Source: Pseudofabraea citricarpa (lineage: Eukaryota; Ascomycota; Leotiomycetes; Helotiales; Dermateaceae). From it: a DNA stretch of 64,000 nucleotides. Below the pieces are notes generated by a model, which was not told where the DNA came from, searched no databases, and was given only the letters and a program-made list of their open reading frames with translations. The translations under genes and the position numbers were made by a program. This document shows positions 22,497 through 34,697 of this stretch, piece by piece; positions within the stretch are counted from its first letter, which is position 1, and the number at the start of each line of letters is the position of its first letter. The stretch covers positions 930,001 through 994,000 of the forward strand of contig JAPWGK010000008.1 of the NCBI GenBank assembly GCA_029641185.1, written 5' to 3'.

Positions 22497-23255
22497 TCAC
22501 TCAACCTTCGGCATCTTCACATACGCCGTACAGTCAAACCCTATCCCCTCCGCCCTCACTTCCTGCAACTCCAACTTCTCAAACCAGCAGCGCTCATAAA
22601 CCGATTTCCCCATGTCCGACGCATCCACATAAGCCATCTTTCCTTGTTTCTGCGCACGTTCAAGCCCCCAGTTGACCAACATACTAGCAGCTCCTAATTT
22701 TCTATACCCTGGGAGCGTAGCCAACATATCAAGATCTGCCGTAGAAGCCCACTCAGCTCTTACCGACCAAGAATGAAAAGAAAAGAATGAGAAAAAGGAA
22801 AAGGAAAGACAGCACGTACAGAAATGCTGCTCCTCCCCCTTCTTCTCAAAAAACCGCACCCGAACGTCGTGGATCCAGCTGAAGAATCGATCACAAAGCT
22901 CCTTGTCACTCTCCTCTGGCCAGGGTGGGAATCTAGGGAAGAACTCTTTTGCCGAAGGCGTGGTATCGTCTGAAGGACATTGCCATTTCGCATACGCGAT
23001 GACTTTCCCTTCCTCTTCTGTGGATGAAGCTTTGACGACGAGATAGTGATCGCAATCCCGATGCAACAGATCATGAGAGTTTGTGGAGTCCCACCAAGCT
23101 TTCACTCCCTCTGTGGGTGGGAACATTTGCTGGAGGATGGGCTCCGTGAAGGACGACAGGAAGATGGTGCTTATCTGGGGTATGTCTGCGAGGGTTGCGG
23201 GGTGGATGGTTAGTGTGGGGGAGGAGGTTGGACGGGTTGAGGATGAGGATGCCAT
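22497..23255 (-). CDS. GNAT-family N-acetyltransferase
   Basis: Predicted 224-residue acetyl-CoA-dependent N-acetyltransferase. Exons are 22820-23255 and 22497-22735. Removing the 84-nt intron joins EEQHF-Y to LDMLATLPGYRKLGAASMLV, exactly the GNAT beta4/alpha3 region with the acetyl-CoA pyrophosphate loop (family pattern Q/R-x-x-G-x-G/A; here RKLGAA). The strand-1 region (LTIHPATLADIPQISTIF) and the C-terminal block (AYVDASDMGKSVYERCWFEKL) also match fungal GNATs. Reading through the intron keeps the frame open but inserts a Phe/Ser-rich stretch that breaks the fold, so splicing is preferred. The substrate is unknown; small-molecule or toxin-resistance acetyltransferases share this shape. 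Confidence 0.85.
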   Translation of the reverse strand: MASSSSTRPTSSPTLTIHPATLADIPQISTIFLSSFTEPILQQMFPPTEGVKAWWDSTNSHDLLHRDCDHYLVVKASSTEEEGKVIAYAKWQCPSDDTTPSAKEFFPRFPPWPEESDKELCDRFFSWIHDVRVRFFEKKGEEQHFCTCCLSFSFFSFFSFHSWSVRAEWASTADLDMLATLPGYRKLGAASMLVNWGLERAQKQGKMAYVDASDMGKSVYERCWFEKLELQEVRAEGIGFDCTAYVKMPKVE

Positions 23256-23758
23256 GAAGCTGAAGGTCTTTTTTCTTCTTTTCTGCTTGCTTGGTTCTTG
23301 GATGAGATGAGCTGAGAGGCGAGATGAGTTGATTCAAAATTGTTTCCTTTTCTTTTCTTTTGTATCGCTATCTGTCATTGTTGGTATGACTTGCACCTGA
23401 TGTTGAGTTATCAGCATCAACATCAGCGCTAATGCAAGGCTAACAGCTGGATGTAACCATCACTTTAACCTTCCAAGTTCCTCACGCAACTTCCTTTTAC
23501 AGGAACGAAATACAAGCAGTGGGATAGAGATACAAAGGCAAGTGAAAATTCTCCATTTTACAGTAAACTCTCTTTCGTTCCAAGAACTGCTGAAGAGGGT
23601 ACCTGTAGACATCAGAACTCAAACCCCGTTAACACCCGCCGCTTCCGGATCTATCTCATACCATCACTATATCCTCAACGAAAAGGGTATGCCCTCCCAA
23701 AAAGAGAGACAAAAAAGAGAGCAGAAAAGACAACTCTTCCTTCCAAGGCACGACAAGA
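23256..23758. other. Intergenic
   Basis: Promoter side of the GNAT gene and 3' flank of the P450. No further gene is supported. Confidence 0.55.
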
Positions 23759-25009
23759 CTAATCCACTTGCGCATCATCGGAGTCCCTCTCTTCGTCCCT
23801 CCTCACCAAGACAAACTTCTCGAATCCATCATCCCTCTTATTACTCAACGTTCCCTCTCTCTCTTCCAGTCCTCTAACCACAACCCCCCCGTCTCGAAAT
23901 CCATCCAATAGACTCGCAGCCAACAAGCCGGTCATCATAGGCGCAAAGCTCTTTTGAGCTGGGCACTCCAGATTCCCTTTCCCAAACGGCAAGTACGCCT
24001 TGCTCCTAATCTTTGCCATCGGGATTTCTGATTCCAGCTCCAGATCTCGCCACCTCTCGGGTCTAAACACCAACGCATCAGACCCCCAAATGACAGGAGC
24101 TCGCTGCAGCGCTTCAATATCGATCGGCTCAGATCCATGGCGGTAGATGCGTCGCGTAGGCGGGTACAGCCGCAGCGATTCTTGCACGAGATGGCGGATG
24201 GAGATTCCGTCCGGAGTTGACGAGTCCTCAAAAGTCTGTTTACAAGGCTGAGCAATGAACGCTCTCATTTGTGCATCATTTACATCGCGTTTAGAGAGGA
24301 TGAGGAAGCAGCGTAAAACGATGCGCCAGAGTGTTTCGAAAGTAGGCAGGATGATATTCAAAGGGTTTTCTCGCCCTTCGATTTCTGCTTCCTCTGAGAG
24401 ACCAAAGATCCGCCGCAGGACCTTGAAGAGCTCTTCTTTTTGGCTTCGCGTAGCCGCCTGCTCGGTATGCGTTTGAGTCTTGGATTTCGATTTGATCCAC
24501 AGCGAGTTTATCTTCTCGGTCGCGAGCGCCGCATCACTGCTGCATGGTCTCTCTACACCAGGGAAAAATTTCTCTATCACCATGCGGAAGACGTAAATTT
24601 GGATAAACCGAACTAGGGGATACGTCTCCTCGTCTATCTCCGTCTCAGTCTTCGTATCTCCGGGTGGGATTTCCAAGCACGCGCTACGGATGTGCCAGCG
24701 TGCAGCCTCAGCCAAATCAATCCACTCACTCTGAGAAGTCTGTAAGTGGCTGATGATATCGCGCTTGAAGATGTTGTGGTAGGGAATATCGGTTGTCGTG
24801 AAGGCATTGTCGATGCCGAATGCAGTGACCAGCCGTTGATTGGGTATCGCTCGTTCCTGTAGCGTTGAGTGCCGCAGCTTGTGGTAAATGTCGTTAATCA
24901 TTTCCTCCTCGTGTTTTACAGGTCTACGGAAGATCATGGAGCGGAGAAAGAGGATGCCAATGCCGATGCCGATGCCAGCGCCGAAGGATTTGATGAGAAC
25001 GGTTATCAT
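23759..25009 (-). CDS. Divergent cytochrome P450
   Basis: Intronless 416-residue P450-like protein, shorter than the usual 480-530. A Gly/Ile-rich N-terminal membrane anchor (about residues 4-22) is followed by the canonical landmarks: an I-helix region LPTFETLW (about 221-228) in which only the acid-alcohol pair ET of the usual AGxDT remains, ESLR (ExxR, Glu277-Arg280), FRPERW (about 325-330) and the heme loop PFGKGNLECP with ligand Cys349. The ExxR, PERW and Cys positions suggest a foldable, heme-binding enzyme. Missing length lies mainly before the I-helix. Likely an ER oxidoreductase of unknown substrate. No biosynthetic partner gene adjoins it. Confidence 0.85.
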   Translation of the reverse strand: MITVLIKSFGAGIGIGIGILFLRSMIFRRPVKHEEEMINDIYHKLRHSTLQERAIPNQRLVTAFGIDNAFTTTDIPYHNIFKRDIISHLQTSQSEWIDLAEAARWHIRSACLEIPPGDTKTETEIDEETYPLVRFIQIYVFRMVIEKFFPGVERPCSSDAALATEKINSLWIKSKSKTQTHTEQAATRSQKEELFKVLRRIFGLSEEAEIEGRENPLNIILPTFETLWRIVLRCFLILSKRDVNDAQMRAFIAQPCKQTFEDSSTPDGISIRHLVQESLRLYPPTRRIYRHGSEPIDIEALQRAPVIWGSDALVFRPERWRDLELESEIPMAKIRSKAYLPFGKGNLECPAQKSFAPMMTGLLAASLLDGFRDGGVVVRGLEEREGTLSNKRDDGFEKFVLVRRDEERDSDDAQVD

Positions 25010-25794
25010 GGTGAAGTAGGTGCAATATCAAGTTGGCCGATGCCTTTTCTTCTTCTCTCCTCTTTTCTTTTTCTTCGTGTCTGCTTCCTTTAGAAATTCG
25101 ACTTCGATTCCGTCTCTTTAAATGCACCGGATGCTCGTTTGTTCGGTGCCAGTTCCAGCTTGTCTCATCTATGACACGAGGTGCATACATGCAGATAAAC
25201 GAAAGAATCTGCATGCAGTCTCCCTTTTCTTCTTCGTGGCAACCTTTGACTCATTTCCAGACCTTCAAGTTCTAATCCAATCCATGAAACAAGTGTTTCT
25301 TTATCCAGATTGTCATGCCATCTCCCGAAGAGCTGTGACAAAGAGCTCGCGGGTTTCACACAGTCCTAGAACATGGCTTTCGTCTGTCTCGTAAAGGAGA
25401 ATCAGAACGAACCTCTTGCCATGGTCATATTAGCACACACGCACACATGGAAACCTACCTCTGAAAAAGAAAATCCCGGACCAGCGAGGTCGGTGGAGGA
25501 GAACTAAAACATTTTGTATTCTGTGGATATGTAGGTAGGTGGAGCAAGAAAGCAACAAGAAAAAAACGAAAAAAGGAAATCCCCATGTACACCTTGAAAC
25601 GACAAAACGACTTTTCTTTTCGCGCGAATAAAACAGAGAAACTCCAGCTCGAGATAAGGCCCAATTTATGCCTTCCTGCCTGCTTGCTTGCCTGCTTGGA
25701 AAATCGAAGAAAAAGCAAACGCTCCAAAATTAAATGCTGGGGGTGTAGTGAAAATTACAGATTTTCTGTGCGACGCCGGAACGGAGGGAGATTC
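25010..25794. other. Intergenic
   Basis: Upstream of the P450 and 3' of the channel gene. Pyrimidine-rich patches and short shadow ORFs only. Confidence 0.55.
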
Positions 25795-27462
25795 TTATAT
25801 CGAACGAGCCTTAGCCTCGCTGGTCCGCCCGTGCGACGTGCTCGTGCTGTGACGAGAAATTACAACCTTCGACCTCAGCGCGCTGCGGATATCATCGACG
25901 GTTCTGCTATTCCAATCCGTGGCGCCGCTGGGGCTGAGAGGCCAGAGGACCTTGTTCTCGTGGTGGCCAGTGAACTCGTGGAATTTCGGGGCGGGCTTCG
26001 ACGTGATGGTGTCGAGCTCGCTGGCGAGCTCGGCGCAGTACTGATCGAGGGGCAGATCGTTGACGTCGCTTCCGAAGGGATCCTCGAGCTCGTCACCGAT
26101 CAGCGCGAGCCCGATGATGATGTATGCTGCCGCGATGGTGCCCGGGATCGTGATCCACTCCAGTTGGGGGTACAGCTGGAAGGGGAGTAGGTACACGTAG
26201 AGAAGCACGATTTGCGAAATCAGAATGTTGTAGCCGGCTGGCAGGGGGGTGGTCAAGACACGCTCAGCGTTGGCCATGGTGTCGGTCATGGAAGCGAGAG
26301 ACGTCACTGTAGGTCAGTCAGTCACATATTCCCTTTTCTTTTCTTGCCCCCAGCGATTTCATCATGACTTACAAATCTGGCCGTACATGACGGGGCTTGC
26401 GAGAGTGCCGTTCTTCTGTGCTCCTTCGATGTATGCGCTCAAGTAGTTTAGGACCTCGAGCGGTAGGTTTCCAACGGGCTTCTTCGCGCGCTTGATCGTC
26501 TTCCGCGGGTTGGACTCTGCAAAGGGGATTCCGAGGTAGCAGCCGATGGCCTTCCACGGGGTGCGCTTCTCCTCGATCAGATTCTCAGGGTCATGAGCCG
26601 CGCCGGCGAAGGTGTCCAGATGAGCTACGAGACCAGCGAGATCATCATAATGCGCATAGGGCTCAAACCGAAGCTTGTGCTTCAGCGATACGGCAAAGGC
26701 CAGGATGAGATTGATACCCGTGCTGGGAATTGTTAGACGGCTGGTTTCTGTACAAGAGGGGACCGGACTTACAGCTTGGCAAGCAGATCTTCCTTTCCCT
26801 CTTCACCCTCACGCTCCTCGATATGGATCCAGATATAGCGAGCCAGGTTGCGGGACTGAACGGCGAGCGTCGCCCAGCACTTGCGGCCATCTGAGTATCT
26901 CTCGTACGCCGTCGAACTTCTGAACGAAAGCGCCAAACCCACGACAAAACCAAGAACGGTCAACAACAGAGTACTCACACCCACTGCAGCCTGGTCAGAA
27001 CACGAACATGAAGACTCGAGTGAGGGCGTCCTGCTTACATGGGTAGATGAACTTGGAGATACACGTGATCAAGGTTGCCCAGGCGCTGAGACAGGACAAA
27101 GGAACGATCATCTGGGGCAGAATGCTGCCATGCATACGCATGAAGTACGGGAGCTTGGAGTGACGGCCGAGTTCCATGGGGCCGGTCTATAGGTTGGGTT
27201 AGTTAAGGGCCACGGCATACAGGAAGGGAAGTATATCCACGTGACGTACAAAGTAATCATCGAGATCTAGGGAACGTCTGTCGCCCAGCTTCTGGCGCGA
27301 CATGCCCGAGGGCGTCGCGGTGCGGGTTCCTGCTGAATCGGCCATGACTCTGACGTCTGCTTCAGTCTTGGTTGGCTGGCGACTGCGATTGTAGTCGGTG
27401 GGTGCGGGCGTGTGCGAGTGGATGGGATTCGAGGTTGGGGCAATACCGATGTCGTCCGCCAT
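25795..27462 (-). CDS. Bestrophin/UPF0187-type anion channel-like membrane protein
   Basis: Predicted 477-residue membrane protein. Exons are 27250-27462, 27039-27186, 26773-26983, 26373-26722 and 25795-26306; all phases agree. A Ser/Thr-rich cytosolic N-terminus precedes paired hydrophobic segments (VGVSTLLLTVLGFVVGLALSF and the LPLSCLSAWATLITC region), then the family block RSSTAYERYSDGRKCWATL, in which the Tyr-Glu-Arg-Tyr run and the Trp are strongly conserved in bestrophin-like proteins. Later blocks include FAESNPRK and a pair of helices around LISQIVLLYVYLLPFQL, with GDELEDPFGSDVNDLPLD near the end, another family signature. Family knowledge suggests an anion (chloride) channel in the plasma or an organelle membrane. 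The C-terminus is basic and Ser-rich. Confidence 0.9.
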
Positions 27463-28596
27463 GTTCCCAACGCGTGATGTGGGATATCCCAGTGAATGTG
27501 TAATGTGGAGAGAGAAAACGACCGAGATGGGGGGTTAGGGAGATCAGAGCTGATCAGATCAATAGAGAGTTTGAATTAATTAGAGAAGGGACATATGAAG
27601 GAGATGTGACATTAAGACAGGAGAGAGAGAGACGAAGACCACACAAAGGGAGAGGGAGCAGAGTATCAAAGGATGCAGGAGATTGATATGGCAGAAAAAA
27701 CAGCGCGCCAAAAGTAAAAATAATACTCCGTACGGCGGCGGGAGCTTGGCGGCAGGCACAGGCACAGGCACTTTTTGCTGGAGGGTCAGGGGGGGGAGGG
27801 GGGACGGGGGACGGACGTTCGCTTTCTCCCTCGTCCAGCACCAGCAGAAGAGCACGCGTTCGAGTGTTGAGTCTAGAGTCTAGACAAATTGATGAACCAT
27901 TCCCTGCAGGCATTCGTTATTGTGGGTCCCGGAGGGGTTTCGTCAAGACTCAGCCGTTTCGAATCCGTCTGTTATTCTGTGATTCTGCCCGTTTGGGGCC
28001 GTTTGGAGCCGCTTGTGCATTGCAGCCCCTACCCGAAAAGGATAATTGGGATAAAACTCCAGACGGCAACTGCATAAGTGCTTACGAGAGACTTCTCCCA
28101 GCTTTCGAACTCCTGAGCCCTCACACGCCTGATTCGTGGTCGGTCTGCCTGTCTGCCAGTCTGCGGCGTCTCTGGTTATTGCCTCCCCCTGCCCAGAGTG
28201 CAATGCAATATCCAGGGATGCGTCGCCAGGCGAGCCCTGTCCGTGGCGGGCCGATCCAGTACCAACAAGCCACGTCTATGGCCCTGTTGTTTCCATGAGG
28301 ATGCCCGTTTCAATCGGGTAGAGAAGCCCAAGGAGAAGAAGAAACGTTCGTCGCGTGTTAGAGAGTAGAGACGGCCCTCATCTCATGTATGCGCATAATA
28401 GTCCACCTGATAAAGGCAATAGCACTTTTTACAGTACGAGGCTTACGACTCTCAGGGGTACCGGATTCTGTGCCTGGTTTCACATAAGCACAAGCACCTA
28501 AGCGAGCACCTTCTCTTCCTTTCCCCTTTTTTTTCTTCTTCTTTTGCTTCTTGGGATTTACCCCTGATCACTAACTTCCCCTGATTTTCCCTCCTC

Positions 28597-28621
28597 CACA
28601 CTCACACTCACACTCACACTC
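28597..28621. repeat. (CACACT)n simple repeat
   Basis: Four tandem hexamers of CACACT type, seen directly. Confidence 0.9.
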
Positions 28622-28709
28622 CCAAATCCAAACTCACAACTCCCGCAGCCTTAAAAGAGAAGCTGACATCCGACTCCGACTCCCGACCTTCCTTCCTTCT
28701 CTTCATCGC

Positions 28710-28732
28710 GACACGACACGACACGACACGAC
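28710..28732. repeat. (ACACG)n simple repeat
   Basis: Over four tandem pentamers of ACACG, seen directly. Confidence 0.9.
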
Positions 28733-28868
28733 GTCGTCCAGTCACCAGTGCCGCTTCGCTCTTCTGGAAGCCGAGCCGAGTCGTGATGATTTAGGGTTTT
28801 TGGAAGGATTCTGGGACCCCTTCGCCACCATACAGTACGGCAGGCCTCCCTCTCCGCCATGAGGGCCC

Positions 28869-28896
28869 CCTCCCCTCCCCTCCCCTCCCCTCCCCT
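28869..28896. repeat. (CTCCC)n simple repeat
   Basis: About five tandem pentamers of CTCCC; the purine-rich complement could form a G-quadruplex. Confidence 0.85.
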
Positions 28897-30197
28897 GAGT
28901 TCTACGTAAGCGCTTGTCCTCTATTTCGGTTGTCACCTCAGTACAGTAGCAGTGACCGCAACTTCAGCCTCGGGCTCCCAAGAATAATAAGCTGCATGTA
29001 CATGTACATGTACCTACGTATATATACTGTACCTGTCAGCCAAAAATGCTACTTTCCTGGCGACAGCCGACCGGCGCAGCACCGTGATGCAACGGAACCC
29101 TTTCCTCGGCCTCTTGTACCTGCGCACCTACGCCGCAACAATGCAATTGTTTTCAGGTTATTGACTCTATTCTGGAAATAAATGTAACGTTGCTGGGGCG
29201 TGATCTTTCACCGTTCTTATTGTTTGGGGGCCCTTTTTTCTTCTGTCGGTTGTGGCGCTTTAGTTCTACGCTTTTCTTTTTTTTTTTTACCTCACTTTCG
29301 GAATCTACACTCCTACTAGCAGTTTTTGAGGCGGATCACGCACACGTCATGTGGTCGTCAATAGTTTCTACGGCTTTGCACATCTCCAGGTTTCTCTTCC
29401 TTCCTTCGCGTATTTCTGGATCATTTAGATATTCGACTGTTGAACTTGCATCTCAGTCTCTTATTTTTCCTATAATATTTGCTTTGGACCCCAATTACTG
29501 CTGCTAGTTGGACCCCAACGACCAACGAAAGCACCCCATCCTCGAGATATCCAAACAGGACAATTCTTCCAGCGAGGAATCATTTTACGTCAAGATGATA
29601 CTACTCCCCACCTTGTGCCATGCCTACATCTAGGCAGATTTCCCAGCTACTCTGCGCCTTCGGATTGGGGGATTTACGGAGGAGTACCGATCCTCACATG
29701 CCTGCCTATGCCATAGCTTCCGAACAAGAAATATACAACGAACTTAACTTGCCTACCCACAACTATAGTATCAGAAAGAAAATTTGACGTTTTGTGGTCC
29801 TTCGTATCATACTAATCACGATATGCACATCCTAGCAGTGACGATCGAGAAGATCGTCTGTTACCGATATGCTAGCTGGGGAAAACACGAGGGAGGTCAC
29901 ATTGGGATCTACTACTAGTCTGGGTAGGCTGACTCTGGCTGTTCGCTGGCTATTCGTCACTTGTTCGTCCTTAAATCGTTTTACGGGTCAGACGTGCAAC
30001 AAAACTTTTGCGTCAGCACGTGATTTTACACGTGCGCCCCGGATCTTAAAATCAGCTGTTTTGATATATAGGTATGGTTCTGTAGGGATTTTCTTTGTAA
30101 AAATTATTATTTGTAACTCATATGTCTCTTATAGCTCCGGGCTGAGGTTTGTGGATAGTGATATCATGTGACCAGATACGTTCGGCCAGCTCCAACT

Positions 30198-30223
30198 CCC
30201 CTCCCCCCCCCCCCCCCGCCCCC
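30198..30223. repeat. C homopolymer tract
   Basis: A run of about 15 C residues inside a C-rich block; G-rich on the other strand. Length is uncertain in short-read assemblies. Confidence 0.85.
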
Positions 30224-32964
30224 ACTTACCGATATATTATCATCAACGCCTGCTTATATCCACGTCTGCGAAACGCTCGGGGATTTCTTGCTAGCGTACA
30301 GTATGAGCTCTAGGAAGATGATGATCTATATATAAACGCGAGATCTAGCTAGAGACAAATCTTGGTCGAACACTACCCAGACTTGGGGGGTACCCGCTTC
30401 GCTCGACGCTCCAAAACATAGAGAAGTCTGCGGTTAGTTGGTCTTATGTGTAAACATCAGCTTCTCGCGTTTAGACGTGTAACATATATCTGCGACACAC
30501 GTAGAGTTATGTCATATACGGGAATCAATTATAACAGCAGGTTATTTGAAGCTTACCACGAGTGTTTTCTCAACTGGATAGATCATGTTGCTCGAGTTTG
30601 CAGTCCCGTGATCGATCACGCCCCGCCCCAAATCATCGACTGCCCTCAACTACCGTTATAAGATACTTGGACTACGAGATTACGGCGATAAAGAGTAGTT
30701 TGCGAGCAGAGTCTCGCTATGTATAAGTTCTGTTCTGGCTGTAAGCTAGCTACCTGGATCGGGGATATTGGCTGGAGGTTCTAAGCTCTTGTTTACTATA
30801 TCTGGTTAGGCGTGGGGTTTAGCTAGGATTGCTTTCAAGTGAGTAGTAGCTACCTAAGGTAGGTAAAAATCTTATCTGGTCTGAATATTAGTCTGTTTAT
30901 AAGCTTAAGGTCGGAAGGGTCAATCTTGCGGTGTCGTTACGCCACATTTACATACACTATATTAACAATCCCCCGGGGGGTTATCAATGTTTTGTAGCCT
31001 AGTGGATTATTTAATCTGCTCTAAGTCGAGAGTAAGAAAAGTCCTGAACTATTTGGCGGACGGCTCAAAATGAGATATACTGTGGCAAGAGAAGAGAAGC
31101 ATTGATTACTCATCATTCCTTGGTGATGGTGCTGTGTCGCGTCGCGATGCCTTCTTAGAGTGACCCCGCTTCACTTCTCCTCAAAAAAGCCACGAACGGC
31201 TCTTGTCTATGTCGGTTACTGCAGTGAGCAGACGATAAAGCTCATCTCGAAATCCTATTAGACGATACCGAGAACACCTTCTTAGAAGAGACGAAAGTCA
31301 ACCTCTCTCCAAGCTCAACCTGTCTCTAATCACAACACCGATAACAACACTTGCTTGCAAAGGCTGCAGATACACGTGAACACTTTTCTCACATCGAATT
31401 TGATCTCCTTAGCCTGAACAAGCATTAACAACACGTGGACTACCAGCAATGGCCATGTAACAGATTGTACCGCGATAGAGCAAGGCCCCATCAGTTGCAC
31501 GAGAGGCTATATGCAAGATTATCATGTCGCAGCACAATAAATCTGCATTATTGCATATCTAGGGCTGACAAGGTGCGATGACAGCTACTATTTCAGGCAA
31601 AGAGGACGCAACCCAGATTCTGGGTAGCTACCAGAGATGGGCAGCGACTGGGAAGATGGTACCCGACAGACTGTGCCCCTCAGCTGGTCAACAAATAAGC
31701 TGCGTGCTTTACGAGATCCTGTCGTGACCGACCATCTTCCGCGGATAGATAGACGGGCGGACGTGCATCTCATCTGTCACACACACGGCTCAGTGGGACA
31801 AGAACACCAGTATCCCCTCCCGCTCTCATTTAACATGGGAGTCTGTTTGGCTGGCCATCAAAGTCTAAGCCACGTTCATATCTTGGCCTTGGCCCAAGTC
31901 TCTTGACCAAGGACTCTGACAATAAATTACGCTTATGCTTCAACACCCAAGCAAGCCCTTGCTTGAGCTTCAGGCTTCTTGATTCGAAATCTGGGGACCT
32001 GCCAAGCGAGCCAAGTGCCAGCTGTCGTACTCGGATGCCGCTCGCTAACCCGCAATCAGACGGTACGCCGTTCTCACCTCCCACACCCCGCTTCTCCAGA
32101 CACAAAATTAAGAATACTTGACGTCTCTTCCGCCAAACTTCACAACTCGCTCGCCATCACGCGTCCGTCGCAGTTGGCATGACCGCATCCAGATCTTGGG
32201 GTTTCGGTACGGAGTAACTTGGGCTCGAACTCAATTCTCTTGGGAAAACGTGCTTCACCGTTGGACCGAACCAATTGCAATCGCCTTGCAGTGATGATGG
32301 GTACCTCCAGAGGATCTAGTCACGAAGTTAAAGTTATTACCAACTCATTTCTCCCACGAAATAAGTGGAGGAGGGGGTCACAGAGCACCACGGCGTCGCT
32401 TCTGAACCTGCTGGGGGTCTATACGCCAAATTTTTACTTTTTTGTCTTGGTACTGCAGTCATCGGAATGCACCTCGCGTCGAGAATCCAGAGAGATAGAG
32501 AGCAAAAAATAGCCAGTGCATCTAGAATCTCGCAATCTCTCTGGCTAAAGACGTTTCCCATGGTTCCTGCATCATTTGCTTGCCTCGTCAGCTGGAGCAG
32601 ATTCAACAAGTGGTTGTGGTGTAATGGTAGGGGGCTGAGATAAGAAGAAAGCCACCAGCTTGGCGAGAATCTAATAAGGCTTTTTCCAAGACACTTAGCT
32701 CCAACTTCTTCTCTCTTCGAGGGTAAAGTCCGCCCTCGTTGATGGATTCATTGGCAATACTGCTTCCATTTCTCCGTTACACGTTGAGATTGTGGAGGGG
32801 ACTTTCCGGGGTACCGGATGAATACCTCTGGGGTACTTTTGGTCTCTATAAGACGGTCTAGCCAGCCCAGTTCCCATATTTTTCTTCACTGTCTGACTTT
32901 CTCACTGATCTGACTGACTGGCTTTCTGGGCACCCGCCAATCACATTCCTAAGCACTCTTCACA

Positions 32965-34697
32965 ATGGCGGAACTGGATCCGAGCAGCAGTGGCTCTCTC
33001 GAGGTCGATCAGAAGCCTGTCACACAATGGAATGAAAATGCCGAAAAGACGGTAGGGACAGTAGATGATGGAGAGGCGCCACAGTTCGATGAGGTGCAAA
33101 CCAAGAAGCTGTTGCGAAAGATGGACCGTCATCTCGTTCCTTTCCTTGCAGTTCTCTATCTGTAAGCGACACCTCGCCAAAATTATCCCAAACAAATACT
33201 AACCATCTCTCCAGCCTGAGTTTCTTGGACCGCACAAACATCGGCAATGCCCGACTTTTCGATCTCGAGAGCGATCTGGGCATGTCGGGTCTTGACTATA
33301 ACATCGCCCTTGCGGTATTCTTCCCGCCATACGTTGCCGCGGAAATTCCGTCCAACATGATGATGAAAAGGTATCGCCCTAGCATTTGGTTGACGATAAT
33401 CATGGTTGCTTGGGGACTATGCGTGACATTTATGGGATTTGTCAATAACTTGACTGGGCTAATCATCGCTCGTATCTTCTTGGGTTTCTGCGAAGGTGGA
33501 TTGTTCGTAAGTTCGCCTGCGCTCTAAATCCCGCCAATAAGATATTGATAAGTGGCACAGCCGGGAGTTACATACTACATCACTTTATGGTATCGCCGAC
33601 ATGAATGCGGATATAGGATGGCAGTTTTTTTCTCAGCCGCAACTGCCGCTGGTGCATTCGGAGGTTTGCTCGCTCGTGGTATTGGATCTATGGATGGAGT
33701 GGGTGGCAAGGCTGGTTGGGCTTGGATCTTTATTCTCGAGGGTCTATTAACATTGGGTGTTGCTTCTATTGCATGGTGGGCTATCAATGATTACCCATCA
33801 ACGTAAGTTATTTACAAAATTGGCTCTCTATCCCAACTAACAAGATACAGTTCCAAATTCCTTACAGCTGAGGAGAAAGTCGAGGTTGCCCGTCGGCTAA
33901 AGGCCGATCGAAACTCCCTCGCCGATGAGTTCAACATCAAATTTTTCTGGGATGCGCTGAAGGACTGGAAGATTTATGGACACATGTTGATCACCATCGG
34001 CATTTACACTCCACTCTACTCCATCTCCCTCTTCCTACCAACCATCATCCGAACCATGGGTGACGGCCAATACAGTCCTGAAACCTCGCAGCTTCTTTCT
34101 GTGCCACCCTATGTCGTAGGCTGTGTCTTTACCATCGGATGCGGGTTCTACGCAGACAAATTGAAGCAGCGTGGTATTTTTATGCTTACCTTCGAGGCTG
34201 TCGCTATCATCGGGTGGGTTCTGCTCATCTCTTCCGATAAGCCCGCGAATCAGTATATTGGGACCTTCTTCTGCGTCAGCGGTATCTATCCCCTCGTACC
34301 TCTAGGCGTCGCCTGGAACGGGAACAACATCGGCGGCAGCTTGAAGAGAGGTGTCGGCATCGCGATGCACGTTGGTTTCGGTAATCTAGGTGGAGTCATC
34401 GCGTCATTCATGTATCTCTCCAAGGATTCTCCGCGGTAAGCTTCTCTGATCCCCCAGCTGATATCTAACTCCGTTCTAACGTTTTCTTTTCCCTTCAGAT
34501 TCATCCCCGGCCACGGAACCCTCATCGGCCTCATCTCCATGTCGTTCGTGCTCACGGCTATCATGACGCTCTATCTCCGCCGCGAGAACGCGCGCAGGGA
34601 TCGCGAGTATACCTCGCCCGAACTGTACACTGAGGACCAGAAGGTTGCCGAACGGGATCGTGGGGATTATGCGACCTTCTACCGCTATACGGTGTAG
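32965..34697 (+). CDS. MFS permease of the anion:cation symporter (Dal5/allantoate-nicotinate) type
   Basis: Predicted 504-residue plasma-membrane transporter with about twelve helices. Exons are 32965-33161, 33215-33506, 33561-33802, 33851-34435 and 34499-34697; phases fit throughout. After a hydrophilic N-terminus, TM1 leads to LSFLDRTNIGNAR, the ACS-family signature. The second motif block, LGFCEGGLF joined to PGVTYYITLWYRRHE, is interrupted by an intron exactly between Phe and Pro and is also family-typical. The central loop carries LTAEEKVEVARRLKADR, and a late block GVAWNGNNIGGSLKRG matches Dal5/Tna1-like carriers. Substrates in this family are small organic anions or vitamins (allantoate, ureidosuccinate, nicotinate, pantothenate); which one cannot be told here. 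Convergent with the GH35 gene. Confidence 0.93.

Larger units (their letters stand above)
27463..32964. other. 5.5-kb gene-poor spacer
   Basis: No gene could be supported on either strand. Open frames (for example 27864-28298 plus) lack recognisable motifs and splice context. The stretch 28400-28900 is pyrimidine-rich with several simple repeats and resembles a long leader or promoter. 29000-32900 is mixed to A+T-rich. It may include the promoters of the flanking divergent genes (channel on minus, permease on plus). Confidence 0.5.

Noticed and set aside
25585..26190. 201-residue plus-strand frame
   Set aside because: Antisense to the last exon of the bestrophin-type gene; no recognisable domain.
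27864..28298. 144-residue plus-strand frame in the gene-poor spacer
   Set aside because: No motif, targeting signal or splice context; not enough to call a gene.
32610..32645. tRNA-like A box (TGGTGTAATGG)
   Set aside because: No B box, T-arm or matching acceptor stem could be found on either side.
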